Source of the DNA: Phlebopus portentosus
Taxonomy: Eukaryota; Basidiomycota; Agaricomycetes; Boletales; Boletinellaceae
Direction of reading: 5' to 3'
NCBI GenBank assembly: GCA_037892935.1
Contig: JAYXKI010000017.1
Span: 310,001-374,000 of the forward strand
DNA length: 64,000 nt
Shown piece by piece: positions 36,820-47,732 of the stretch (the first letter of the stretch is position 1; each line of letters begins with the position of its first letter). Below the pieces are notes generated by a model. That model was not told the origin of the DNA and ran no database searches. It saw only the letters and a list, made by a program, of their open reading frames with translations. The position numbers and the translations under genes were made by a program.

Positions 36820-38896
36820 CTATGAACTAGAATCGGAGGGCCGAGAGATGACTTCGATGGTGAAACGAGCTGCTTCAGCCTCCGGACGTGATGACGGTTC
36901 CAATGCCCAGCATTTGAGAACTAGCTCCCAGAGTCCGTCCGAACACTCCCCGAATTGAGGTCTTTCTGGGAAATGCTCGCGCACGTAGTTTGAGACAATG
37001 AAGTACGCGTCTTCTTCATGAAAAAGGCGTTCACCGGTCAACAACTAGAGCAAAGGCTCTGACTCAGATCAGTACTTCAGTCTGATATCAATTGCTTACC
37101 TACCTCGATGATTGTCATAGAAAACGCCCACATGTCTGAATGCTTGGTCACTGCCTTACCTGGATTTTCCGCCTTAAGGAGTTCAGGAGACATCCATCTC
37201 GGGTTCCCTGCTGTGGCAAGAGAAGTGGAGAGATCTCGATCCTCGATATTAGCGAAAGACGTCAAGCCGAAGTCAGATAGTAGGGGCTGTCCATTGTCTG
37301 AAATTAAGATGTTCCTCTAACAAAACTACTGATCAAATTTCGTCATCACAGACCGTTGATAGCAGTCACTAACAGCCTTTATGTCACCGTGGACGATTCC
37401 CTGAGAATGGAGGTAGGCAATTCCGCGTATCGTACCGAGTATCTATCCAAGGATACCCTGATTTAGATGGACCTGTTTAGAAATAGGCGAACAAAGCGAA
37501 CCAGTGGTAATCGTCGCACTCCAGCATTCTTTGGGTTCCGCAGATACCTCAGACTATCCAAGTTCTTCATCCAAGGTAGCACCAGGCTCGCGCCCAGTCC
37601 ACTCTCTTCTGATTCCGAAATTCCTAGCAGCGGCAAGATATTAGGATGTTTGAGCGCACTTTGCATAGCGGCTTCATTCTTGAACCTCTGAGTATATATG
37701 CCTCATCAGCTCAGCTCAGAAAGCTGAGTGTATTATTGAATAGCGACATGCCTTTCTTTCCTTCATACCCGGGCTTATTATGCAATCACATGATAAACCA
37801 GAGGCGTTGGTTACCCTATAAACACCATGGGCATCGGAGTCTCTGAATAGAGTCTTTATCGCGACATCCGTCCCATCCTTCAATCGGGTGCGCCGAACGA
37901 TACCAAACCCGCCCTTGAGCTTCGTTTCCGAAGATATGACATCACTCAAGGGCAGTTGAGATAATTTGGTAGTCAAGTCAGGGATTTCGTATGTCCTTCC
38001 GTTGACCGTACAAACCCATTTATCCGAATCGTGCTCTGCAAGTAATGAGTTGAGTTATAAATACTTGCAATTTCGTTCCTTGTACCTTCTTGTGCCAGGT
38101 TCTGACCTATAATGAGCGCTGCGTCTGAGGTTACGTCTATGTCGTCTGGCGTGTTCTTTCCTGCTTCTGCTGAAACGCGATGATGCACGATATCCGTTGA
38201 AGCCTGCGCGATCTCTACGGAGGTACTTCGTCGTTCGCCCGTTTCGTCGTGACGTTTCCTTCCTGCGCCCATACGAATCGCGTTGCTCGAATGTGAGCCC
38301 CCGCTACCCGAACTCTGTAAACGACCTGCATTTATTCCCCGAATTGTCTGATCATCGTGATCGTCCAAATCGAGCGCGGATAGATTTACCGCTATTTGCT
38401 GCGCGGACGTATTCTTTTGGATCCGGTCAACAGTTCTCAGGAATTTACTGATAAACTTTGATGCCTCCTCGTCATCTGCAAATACGCATTTGATGCGATG
38501 CTCCTAACGATGCCGATTTAATTGGTACTACATCACATAGTGATGATGCGTTATCAATGGACTCACAGCATCGCTGAAAGCATATGTCCTTTCATCACCC
38601 TCCTGTCCCGCTTCAACGATTGTGGCACCATTGGTTAGGACGTGATGCCATTTTATAATGCCCGGCAAGTTAGAAATATCGAGAAGCTGAAGAACGAGTT
38701 GTCTGAAAGTTGTCCTGAAGAGTACTAATGCTCCGGGCAAGCTCGTACTCGGTGCACTTTGACACTTGTAATTGAAAGACAGAGAAACTGACGCAACTGC
38801 GTAGATCTTCAAGCCCTCGTCGAGCAACGAGAGACGTACGATTTCCTTGTCATCGTGTGAGAGAGGCACAAGGACATGAGATGCTGGGGCAGACAT
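36820..38896 (-). CDS. WH1-like domain / TKL-type protein kinase fusion (copy B)
   Basis: Exon 1 (38896-38567) and the start of exon 2 (38503 onward) encode a WH1-like domain: LSHDDKEIVRLSLLDEGLKI, YAVASVSLSF, PGALVLFRTTFRQLVLQLLD, IIKWHHVL, TYAFSDA| then EHRIKCVFADDEEASKFISK. A disordered linker of about 95 residues (Ser/Gly/Arg-rich) follows. Then come VNGRTYEIPDLTTKLSQL and the kinase: GGFGIVRRTRL, VAIKTLF, KNEAAMQSALKHPNILPLLG, GIVHGDIKA|RNILIS, LLSDFGLTS, WMSPELLKAE, SDMWAFSMTIIEV, LLTGERLFHEED and the end at 36820. Catalytic Lys, Asp (HGD), Asn and DFG are present, so activity is plausible. Seven or so introns, all short. WH1 usually binds proline-rich ligands; the fusion suggests recruitment of a kinase to actin or WIP-like partners, which is inference. 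Confidence 0.82.
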
Positions 38897-39262
38897 AAGT
38901 TAGACAGAGGAAACTGAGCAAGCGGAGAGCATCTTGATTAAAACAGGAGAAGATACTCTGTCCGAAAGAAGAGAAGCGGGGACCTGGCAGACTCAAGCCC
39001 GCTTCGTCGGATCGCAGTTACTACGTATCTATACATTAGAACGTTTTGGGGTTCTGGAAACGTGATACGAAAACATAGATGCCTGATGTCGAGAATACTG
39101 ATAAAACGGAGCATTTACACGACACCGATGCATAGCACTGGGGCGGTGTATGAGCAGGATCGGAACCCGACATGGGTTCAAGTATGTTTCTTTACCCTTG
39201 ATGAATTGACAGGGCTACTGGATACTCAAAGTCCGAGGCGATAAGAATCGTTTGCATAAAGT
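38897..39262. other. Intergenic region
   Basis: This is the promoter of kinase B and the 3' flank of Elongin C. A + strand frame at 39062-39244 has no recognisable content. Confidence 0.4.
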
Positions 39263-39822
39263 CTAAGCATCGTAATAGTCGGCTGCCACAAGTCTAAGAA
39301 GACATTAGACGCCGGTACTCCTTATGGAAATCAGCCACCCACAGCTCAAGTGCAATTTCGGGAATTATCCTCTCTTGGAAGTCGGGAACATCCTTCGGGT
39401 TCTGAGAATTATCGTATAGTTTCTTGTACATAAGATATTCAAGCAGCTTCTCCACTATGATTCCTCTGAAGAGAAGATTTTCTCGTGTCAGTCGCACAAT
39501 GAAAGGACATGTGAAGGAAGGAAAACGACCTCTCGCTGACGTGGCAGATACCGGACATTGCTTCCTCAAACCCTCCTCCGTCTAGAACAATTAATATCAT
39601 TTTCGGAAGAGAGAGACGGCACCAGATGACTGACCTGAGCTGTCGAGCATTCCTTTCAAATGACCGCTGCCGAAGGCAACTTCACGACGGACAACAAAGG
39701 AAAAACCGTCACAGCTGACAATTTTCACCCAGTCATTCTTTTTAAGCTGACTTTCCTCTCAGAAAGATAGTATCAATCAAATAGCCTGTTGAGCTCACCT
39801 GTTCTACATTGTCCTTACTCAT
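39263..39822 (-). CDS. ELC1: Elongin C
   Basis: Five exons starting at ATG 39822 (MSKDNVEQ). Exon 2 gives LKKNDWVKIVSCDGFSFVV, then RREVAFGSGHLKGMLDSS. Later exons give GFEEAMSGICHVSERGIIVE, LEYLMYKKLYDN and VPDFQERIIPEIALEL. Reading through at 39343 would give a non-family tail (WVADFHKEY..) to a stop at 39294. A 49-nt GTGGGT..TTAG intron (39342-39294) instead restores LLVAADYYDA and TAG at 39263, the proper Elongin C end, so the gene is called to 39263. About 123 residues, BTB/Skp1 fold. Elongin C pairs with cullin adaptors in ubiquitin ligases and in elongin A complexes that remove stalled RNA polymerase II. Confidence 0.92.
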
Positions 39823-39870
39823 GGTGATAGTCAAGTCGAATGTGACTTGCGTGACAGAGCGTGTCGGACT

Positions 39871-39891
39871 GTGACGTGCGTTCCGCGTCAC
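39871..39891. promoter_or_regulatory. Inverted GTGACG / CGTCAC pair in a 111-bp bidirectional promoter
   Basis: GTGACG at 39871-39876 and CGTCAC at 39886-39891 form an exact inverted pair with a 9-bp spacer, midway between the ELC1 start (39822) and the POL2 start (39934). TGACG/CGTCA are bZIP half sites. With only 111 bp between start codons, any factor bound here would act on both genes. Confidence 0.4.
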
Positions 39892-39933
39892 TACCTAGTG
39901 CAGAACATTTACCACTTAGCTAGCACTGGCATC

Positions 39934-42900
39934 ATGTCGCGACGTGGAGGCTTCGGACTGTCCGCATCGCGGAGAGCGCGTGGCTCTTTTCGAGGCTATG
40001 GACGGGGAACGTCCTTCGCAAGAGGTGGTCGGGGCAGAGGTCGCGGCGGCTCGAACGCGAACGCGGTCGTCGCGATGCCCACGAAAGACGAGGAGGGTAC
40101 CCAGTTAGCCGAGAGATTCGAGCAGACTAGAATCAATGATGAAGTCGATGAAAAGCTGGGATTTGCTAGGGTTCAGGAAGGACCAAGAAAAGAAGGGTGG
40201 CTAATCAACATGCATCCCGTCAGTGAGGTCCGTTGCCGCGTGTTCTCAGATGCTCACACAATTCCTTATAGACTCTTGTTCGGGATCCTGATCATCCATC
40301 CGGAAGAGCGGCCGTGGACTTCTACTTTATTGAAAATGATGGAAGTATGTTCAAAACCACATTCCAGTACGAACCCTATTTCTGCATTTCTTGCAAGGTA
40401 AGCGAGAGCTATGGTCCTGTCAGCGTGGCTGCTAACATATAGCTTCTAGAGCGGAACAGAGACAGTCGTGGAGGAATGGCTTAACAAGAAATATGAAGGC
40501 CTCATCTGTCGTATAGTCAGGGAGCGAAAAGAGGACCTCAAGCTTCCAAATCATCTCATGGGTCATCGCCGTTTATATCTTCAACTGTGTTTTCGGAATG
40601 TCTCCGATTTACTTGCTGTACGTCGGGAGATTGTGCCCTTGGCCATGGAGAATGGCGCAAAGCTGAACGCGGTTGACGCATATGCTGAAGTCGTCAACAT
40701 GTCGGAGTCAAGCGGGAGAGTGGAGGCGGAGACATCATGGGCCGCCGAAGCAGACGCGCTGAACGGACTCTCAGAAAAAGCTAAGGATATGGATCCTCGC
40801 GACGCTATCATAGATGCTCGGGAATTCGACGTGCTGTATTATCTTCGTGTCGCCATTGATAACGAGCTTCGCGTCGGGTTATGGTACAATGTTTCTTTCA
40901 CGGCGGGTCAACCTCAGTTTACAGTCATGGATCGCGTGAAGCGAGCTGATCCCGTCGTCCTAGCCTATGATATCGAAACGACGAAAGCCCCATTGAAGTT
41001 TCCTGATAGCGCGGTAGACCAAGTCATGATGATTTCGTACATGATTGATGGGCAAGGGTTTCTCATCATAAATCGCGAAATAGTTAGTGAAGACATTGAT
41101 GACTTCGAATACACTCCGAAGGAAGGAATCGAAGGACCCTTCACTGTCTTCAACGAAGAGGACGAGGCTGCGACCATAATGCGCTTCTTCCGACACTGCC
41201 AGGAAGTCAAGCCAACCGTAATGGCCACATTCAACGGTGACTTCTTCGACTTTCCATTCATGTGCGCTCGGGCCAAGGTTCATGGTATCGACATGTTCCT
41301 TGAGATCGGATTCGCGAAGGACTCGGAGGATGAATTCAAGAGTCGATCTTGCGTGCATATGGACTGCTTTAGGTGGGTGAAGCGAGACTCGTACCTTCCC
41401 CAGGGAAGTCAAGGTTTGAAAGCTGTTACGACTGCAAAGCTGGGTTATGACCCCATTGAGTTGGATCCCGAGCTAATGACGCCGTGAGTTTGCCATGTAT
41501 TGGATTTCTGCATTATCTGAGTTTTCTTTCCAGATATGCGCTTGAACAGCCCCAAACACTTGCGCAATATTCAGTGTCCGATGCGGTGGCAACGTACTAC
41601 TTGTACATGAAATATGTACATCCTTTCATTTTCTCGCTTTGCAACATTATTCCGTTGTGTCCAGATGAAGTACTGAGGAAGGGAACCGGGACGCTATGCG
41701 AAACACTTCTCATGGCAAGTGCCATATAGCTTGCGTTCACGAGCATTGCTGAACCAGTCCTGTCTAGGTTGAAGCATACCGGGCCCATATCATCATGCCC
41801 AATAGGCATGAAGATCCACACGGGAATATGTTTGAAGGTCATCTGCTTTCCTCCGAGACTTACGTTGGCGGTCATGTGGAAGCTCTTGAAGCTGGTGTAT
41901 TCAGGAGTGATATTGTGACTCATTTCAAAATAGTCCCAGAAGCAGCTCAGAAGGTGTGTCGTTCAGCCGTCGGACTGACGAAACGACTTCTGACCAACTC
42001 TTGACCAGCTCATTGATGAGCTCGACGCGGCGCTGACTTTCTGCATTATTGATGAATCTAAGTGTTCAATGGATGAAGTTGTAAATTACGAACAGGTTAA
42101 GGGTCAGATACAGGCTGCTCTCGAGGTCCTTCGCGATAATCCCCTGCGCTTCGATAAACCGCTCATCTACCATCTGGACGTCGCTGCAATGTACCCAAAT
42201 ATCATGTTGTCAAATCGTCTTCAGCCTGACTCCGTCGTCGACGAGTCTGTTTGTGCTGTTTGCGACTTCAATCGGCCCGGAAAGGCTTGCGATCGTCGTA
42301 TGACTTGGGCATGGCGTGGAGAATATTTCCCAGCACAACGCGATGAATACAATATGGTCAGACATGCTCTTAACCAAGAGTCGTTTCCTCCAAAAAGGCC
42401 TGATGGACCACAACGACGATTTGCAGACTTGTCACCAGCCGAGCAAACCGCGCTGTTGCACAAACGACTCGGTGACTACTCCCGTAAAGTGTACAAGAAG
42501 ACGAAGGAAACTCGCATTGTAGAGCGCGAGTCAATCATCTGTCAGCGGGAAAACCCTTTTTATGTTGATACCGTTCGACGTTTCCGCGACCGACGATACG
42601 AGTACAAGGGTCTACATAAAACGTGGAAGAAGAGTCTCGATGGTCTTCTGGGTTCTGGAGGCTCTATCGCAGAGGTAGACGAGGCGAAGAAGATGATAGT
42701 CATTTACGATTCCCTGCAGTTGGCTCACAAGTGCATTCTGAACTCTTTCTACGGATACGTTATGCGTAAAGGTGCTCGTTGGCACTCCATGGAAATGGCT
42801 GGCATAACATGTCTGACTGGTGCAACGATCATCCAGATGGCTCGCCAGCTCGTCGAGCAGATTGGGCGTCCTCTGGAACTGGATACGGATGGTATTTGGT

Positions 42901-45900
42901 GCATGCTTCCGGGAGTCTTTCCGGAGAATTTCAAGTTTCAGCTGACGAACGGGAAGAGTGTTGGGTTTTCGTATCCTTGCACGATGCTCAATCATCTCGT
43001 TCACGCAAAGTTCACGAACCAGCAGTATCACGATCTCGACCCCGAGACTGGTCAGTACAAAGTCCACAGCGAAAACTCGATCTTCTTTGAATTGGACGGT
43101 CCCTATAAGGCTATGATTCTTCCCTCGTCCAAGGAGGAAGATAAATTACTGAAGAAGCGCTATGCCGTGTTCAATGACGACGGATCCCTCGCAGAACTGA
43201 AAGGATTTGAGGTGAAACGACGAGGAGAGCTGCAGCTCATCAAAATATTCCAATCTCAAATCTTTGAGAAATTCCTGTTGGGAGCCACTTTACAGGAATG
43301 CTATGCTGCTGTTGCTGAGATTGCAGATCGGTGGCTTGATGTCCTGTTCAGCAAAGCCGAGAGTCTCAGCGACGAAGAACTCGTTGACCTTATCGCGGAG
43401 AATCGAAGCATGTCGAGGACTCTTGCTGAGTATGCCGGCCAAAAGTCGACTTCGATCAGCACTGCGAGACGTCTCGCAGAGTTTTTGGGTGATCAGATGG
43501 TCAAAGACAAGGGTCTAGCATGCAAGTTCATAATATCCGCAAAACCCGTAGGAGCACCTGTGACCGATCGAGCGGTGCCCGTTGCCATTTTCTCCACCGA
43601 AGAGAGCGTCAAGAGAGCCTATCTTCGTAAATGGTTGAAGGATAACAGCCTGGTTAACTTCGACCTGAGGGCTATATTGGACTGGGACTATTACATCGAG
43701 CGCTTAGGTTCGGTCATCCAGAAACTCATTACCATCCCGGCCGCTATGCAGAAGGTACCCAATCCAGTCCCTCGAATTCGGCACCCAGACTGGCTGTATC
43801 GACGTGTTGCTGCTCTTGGCGACAAGTTCAAGCAACATAAGATGACAGACTTCTTCAAGAAGCCGGCCGTTTCCGACGATTCGCCCTTTCAAACACAGAC
43901 CCTACCTGATCTCGAGGACCTTGGCATTGAGGATTCTGAACACCAGGGACACAGCCGAATCACCGTTACGAAAAGAGCCCCGCGTAAGACTGTAGAGAAG
44001 GATGTTGCCGTCGAAGAAGATGTAAAGCCCCCTAGCCCGCACGAAAGCTACTCGAAGTGGTTGAAGGTGATGAAGAAGCGCTGGCGACATCATCTCCAAG
44101 CGCGTGAAAATGAGAACGCGAGTGGGCTGGCTGTTCCGGCAATGTTTCGAGGTGTTAAAAATCCAACCGGTCGACACTGGGATATTGTGCAGATTCGTCC
44201 AATCGGTCGGGGGCGTTTCACTATGTGGTTATGCGTCAACTCTGAATTGGTTCCGGTGACACTGCGGGTTCCTCGGGAGTTTTACCTGAACTTCAAGACT
44301 CCTCCGAAAGAGGACGAGTTCGAGGAGCACTATTCGCGGGAACGAGTAATCCGAACTCTCCCGCGTAATCGACCATGCTCGTTCTTGTACAAGTATTCCA
44401 TGTCAGAAGAGACTTTCTTGCAAGGCGAAAGTTATTTCACGAATGAAATCAACAACACGAATGTCGACGGAGCTTACGAACTTCAGGTGAGAATCATTTA
44501 TCAAACTTATATCAGTACTAATAGGCATGTGTAGGTACCCTTGGTTGTCCGTGCACTCATGAAACTCGGGACAACATGCACTACCGATGTGAAGGGCTTG
44601 ACTCTTAATAGAGCTCGGGACGATGGTGTTGATCTCTGGCAACTGGATATGTCTAATCCTTCGCCGATGCGGAAGCCTTACCTTGATAACGGGAAGCCCT
44701 TGAAGTGTCTCTTCCTGTATCATGCCTTCATTCCCTCGACGCCAGTCAACGTGTTTGCGCTGTTCCTTCCGAACGGGACAGTAAAAATGCATGTTGTGGA
44801 CCCTGCAACTCGGCGACAGCCGATCCCTCGCTTTGATACGGTCTATGAAGACATGTTGGCGAAGAAACGAACAGATCTTGAAAAATTCTCGACGTACACT
44901 TACCCCGATGAGCTTCGCCCGACAACGGACTACCATAGCAACGAGGCAACTGCTTTGAAGGCCATATCTCGAGAGTTGGGTCTCTTGGAGAAGAAGTCTT
45001 TTACGGTCATTTTATCGTCTGCGAAGGACTTTTCGTACTTCAGTATGATTCCAAAACTCAGCAAATTCCCAGTACTGCGGATGCCTTCAACAAGAGCGAG
45101 CCATGCGCTGGACGTCTTCCCTTGGCAAAGTGCGATCGCGAAAAAGATGTTCGTTCGCTATTTCTCCCTAGCTCCTTGGCTTCGTCGGACAATTATACAG
45201 TCTGCTTATTACAATGTTCCCGTTGGGCATATTGGGGACGACCAGCCACTCTTTTTCTGCGACATAGAGCTTGCTCGCCGTCTGTCAGCTCAGGATTTGG
45301 TGATATGGTGGTCAGCAGGAGAGAAGCCTGATCTCGGTGGTTTCGAGAACGACATGCCCCCCGCCGAAGAATTAGTCAATCCAGAATTCCTCGTTCCCGG
45401 ACTTTATTCCAATGTTTGTCTGTCCGTACAAATCGGCAACCTTGCTATAGATGCTGTACTTCAGTCAGCGCTGGTGAACGAACTGGAAGGCAGTGGAGGA
45501 ACGACTGCGTTTGACTCGACATCGCATACTCTGGACGATTACTCCAGCGGAGAGGCCCAACCGAATGTTACTATAGGCGATTCGAATTTGTCGCCCCAGA
45601 TATTCTCGACTGCAAAGCAGATGGTCAGGTCCTGGCTTCTTGATAAAGCGAAGGATCCTAGTGGGCCAGCCTCGATCACTCTTGATCATTTCTGGCGTTG
45701 GGTGAGCTCGAGTTCCGCCATGATGTACGAAGCCAGCATCCAGCGCTTCGTTCACGGTCTTATGCGCAAGACGTTTATTCAGATGCTAGCCGAGTTTAAG
45801 CGCCTTGGTTCAAACGTCGTGTACGCCGATTTCTCTCGGATCATTCTCGTCACGTCCAAGCCACCAGGTACAGCCCACGCTTACGCTACGTACATAAATA

Positions 45901-47023
45901 CCGCTGTGACTTCCAATGAGCTGTTCAAGCATATTTATTTGCGTACAGATAGATTCTACGACTTCTTGCTTTACATGGACCCCGCAAACCTTGGGGCCGT
46001 CGTTTGCGAGGACCCTCTTGCGATTGAACCGCCGAAGCAAATAACGATATCCTCCCGCTGGAACATCAATAAATTTCTTCCGCCCGCGATGCAGACCCAT
46101 TTCCGAAACGTAGTCCGTTATTTCATAACGCACATGGCTCAAATCAGGCGCGACGTTGAACAGAACACTCGAACACCCCTTCGCATGGTGCAGAATCTCG
46201 GACCAGATACGACGCAGAGAGACGGAGGAAAGCTGAAGGAGATCGACGAGTCGAAGGCATTTATTACACAGAAACTAACCCGAAGGATGCTCCACGTCGT
46301 ATCCACAATCCAGGAAGAGCACAAAAGGTCCATCATCGAAGAAGGCGGATCCTCAGACTTTGCTTTCCCAGTCCTTCCTGGTTCCTACCTACACATGAAC
46401 GACCCCGTATTAGAGTTCATCAAATTCACATGTGCTGTCTTTGGTCTTGCGCAGGACTATCAAATCGAGCTCGGGCTCCTCAAGAGGAATTTACTCGAAC
46501 TCGTCGGCGTACGCGAATTCAGCGACGAAGCAATCTTCCGCAACCCCTGCGATCCGCTCAAGCTATCCATGGTGACCTGCCGGTACTGCGACCATATCCG
46601 CGATTTCGACTTCTGTCGTGACGACGAGCTCCTACCTTCTTCGTCCTCTCTCGAACAAGTCCGCTGGTATTGCCCCGAATGCGACGGCGAATACGACAAA
46701 ACAGCCATCGAATTCACCCTTATCCAAATGCTTCACCGCATCGAGCGCAACTTCACTCAACAAGACCTCCGCTGTTCGCGCTGCAAGCAAATCCAAAGTG
46801 ATAACGTCTCGAGACATTGTGAATGCTCCGGGAGTTACGCGCTTACGACGAGTAAAGCGGATGTAAGGAGGAAGTTAAGGACCATTATCAATGTTGCGGT
46901 TACGCATAACTTGGCTAGACTTAGGGTAAGACTATCCACTGCCTCCTGTTCTTCATTCGATCGTATACTTACATTCTTTCATCACTTCAGGAATGTGCAC
47001 AGTTGATGTATGCGAACTGGTGA
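39934..47023 (+). CDS. POL2: DNA polymerase epsilon catalytic subunit
   Basis: About 2,200 residues in nine exons from [17 protein letters not shown] (an RG-rich N-terminal tail) to [10 protein letters not shown] at 47023. Exonuclease motifs: AYDIETTK (Exo I) and NGDFFDFPF (Exo II). Polymerase motifs: DVAAMYPNI (A), [18 protein letters not shown] (B) and ELDTDGIWC (C). The insert [13 protein letters not shown] carries cysteines expected of the catalytic-core Fe-S/P-domain region. The second, inactive polymerase half follows from about 44535, and the C-terminus has two Cys modules ([14 protein letters not shown] and [18 protein letters not shown]). This is the leading-strand replicase. The intron at 41715-41767 starts with GC (ATG|GCAAGT) rather than GT; no GT alternative keeps frame. 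Confidence 0.97.
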
Positions 47024-47732
47024 TCCCAATCACCTCACAGAATCTATACCCCAAACTCAGCTTTGACCTTGCATATCTTGTCGCTATCTTCGTTGTTATA
47101 CCATTATACACTCTGTACCAACAATGTCAATCTACACATAGCATATAGAATACATAATATTAAACAAGCGTGCTTCCTAGACGTACCATACAATGCACCG
47201 CTGGTCTCAATATAACACGACGTTTATATACATACATATACAAGCACCTGGCAAGCGTTTCCTTGATCTTTGATTTCTCAACTTTCTTTCTACGATCTCC
47301 GTCATACACTATGTAAGATAAGGCAAAAAAGGACGAGAATACAAGGAAATGGTAGAAATAAAGACCCACAAGGTCTCGTATCGTAATCATATCATATCAT
47401 AAAGTAGTGTAGGGGTTGATTGCATGGGTGGTGAATTTGGTTCATGACTCGAAGGAAGGTATCAAAACCAGACAATTGCTGAAAGGCCAAGGTGAAAGGA
47501 AGATAACGTGCACGCGCGCGACATGCGAATAATAAAATAGAAACACGAACCAAATCATAAGAAAATATAATAGTAAACTACAAAAAAGGCGTCTCCGTAT
47601 AAGTGAGACAAGCACATTTCGGGGAGAAGGGGGGAGAAGAAAGGATGTGAAGATTGACATGAGAAGCTCGGAAAAAAAAGGTCGGAGAGAGAATGAAGAA
47701 ACGCGAGAAGAAAAGGAAGAGAAACTTAGACC
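47024..47732. other. Convergent 3' flanks
   Basis: POL2 (+) ends at 47023 and ASE1 (-) at 47733. The 700 bp between contain many TATA/ATAC-rich words typical of 3' UTRs and no supported gene. Confidence 0.45.
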
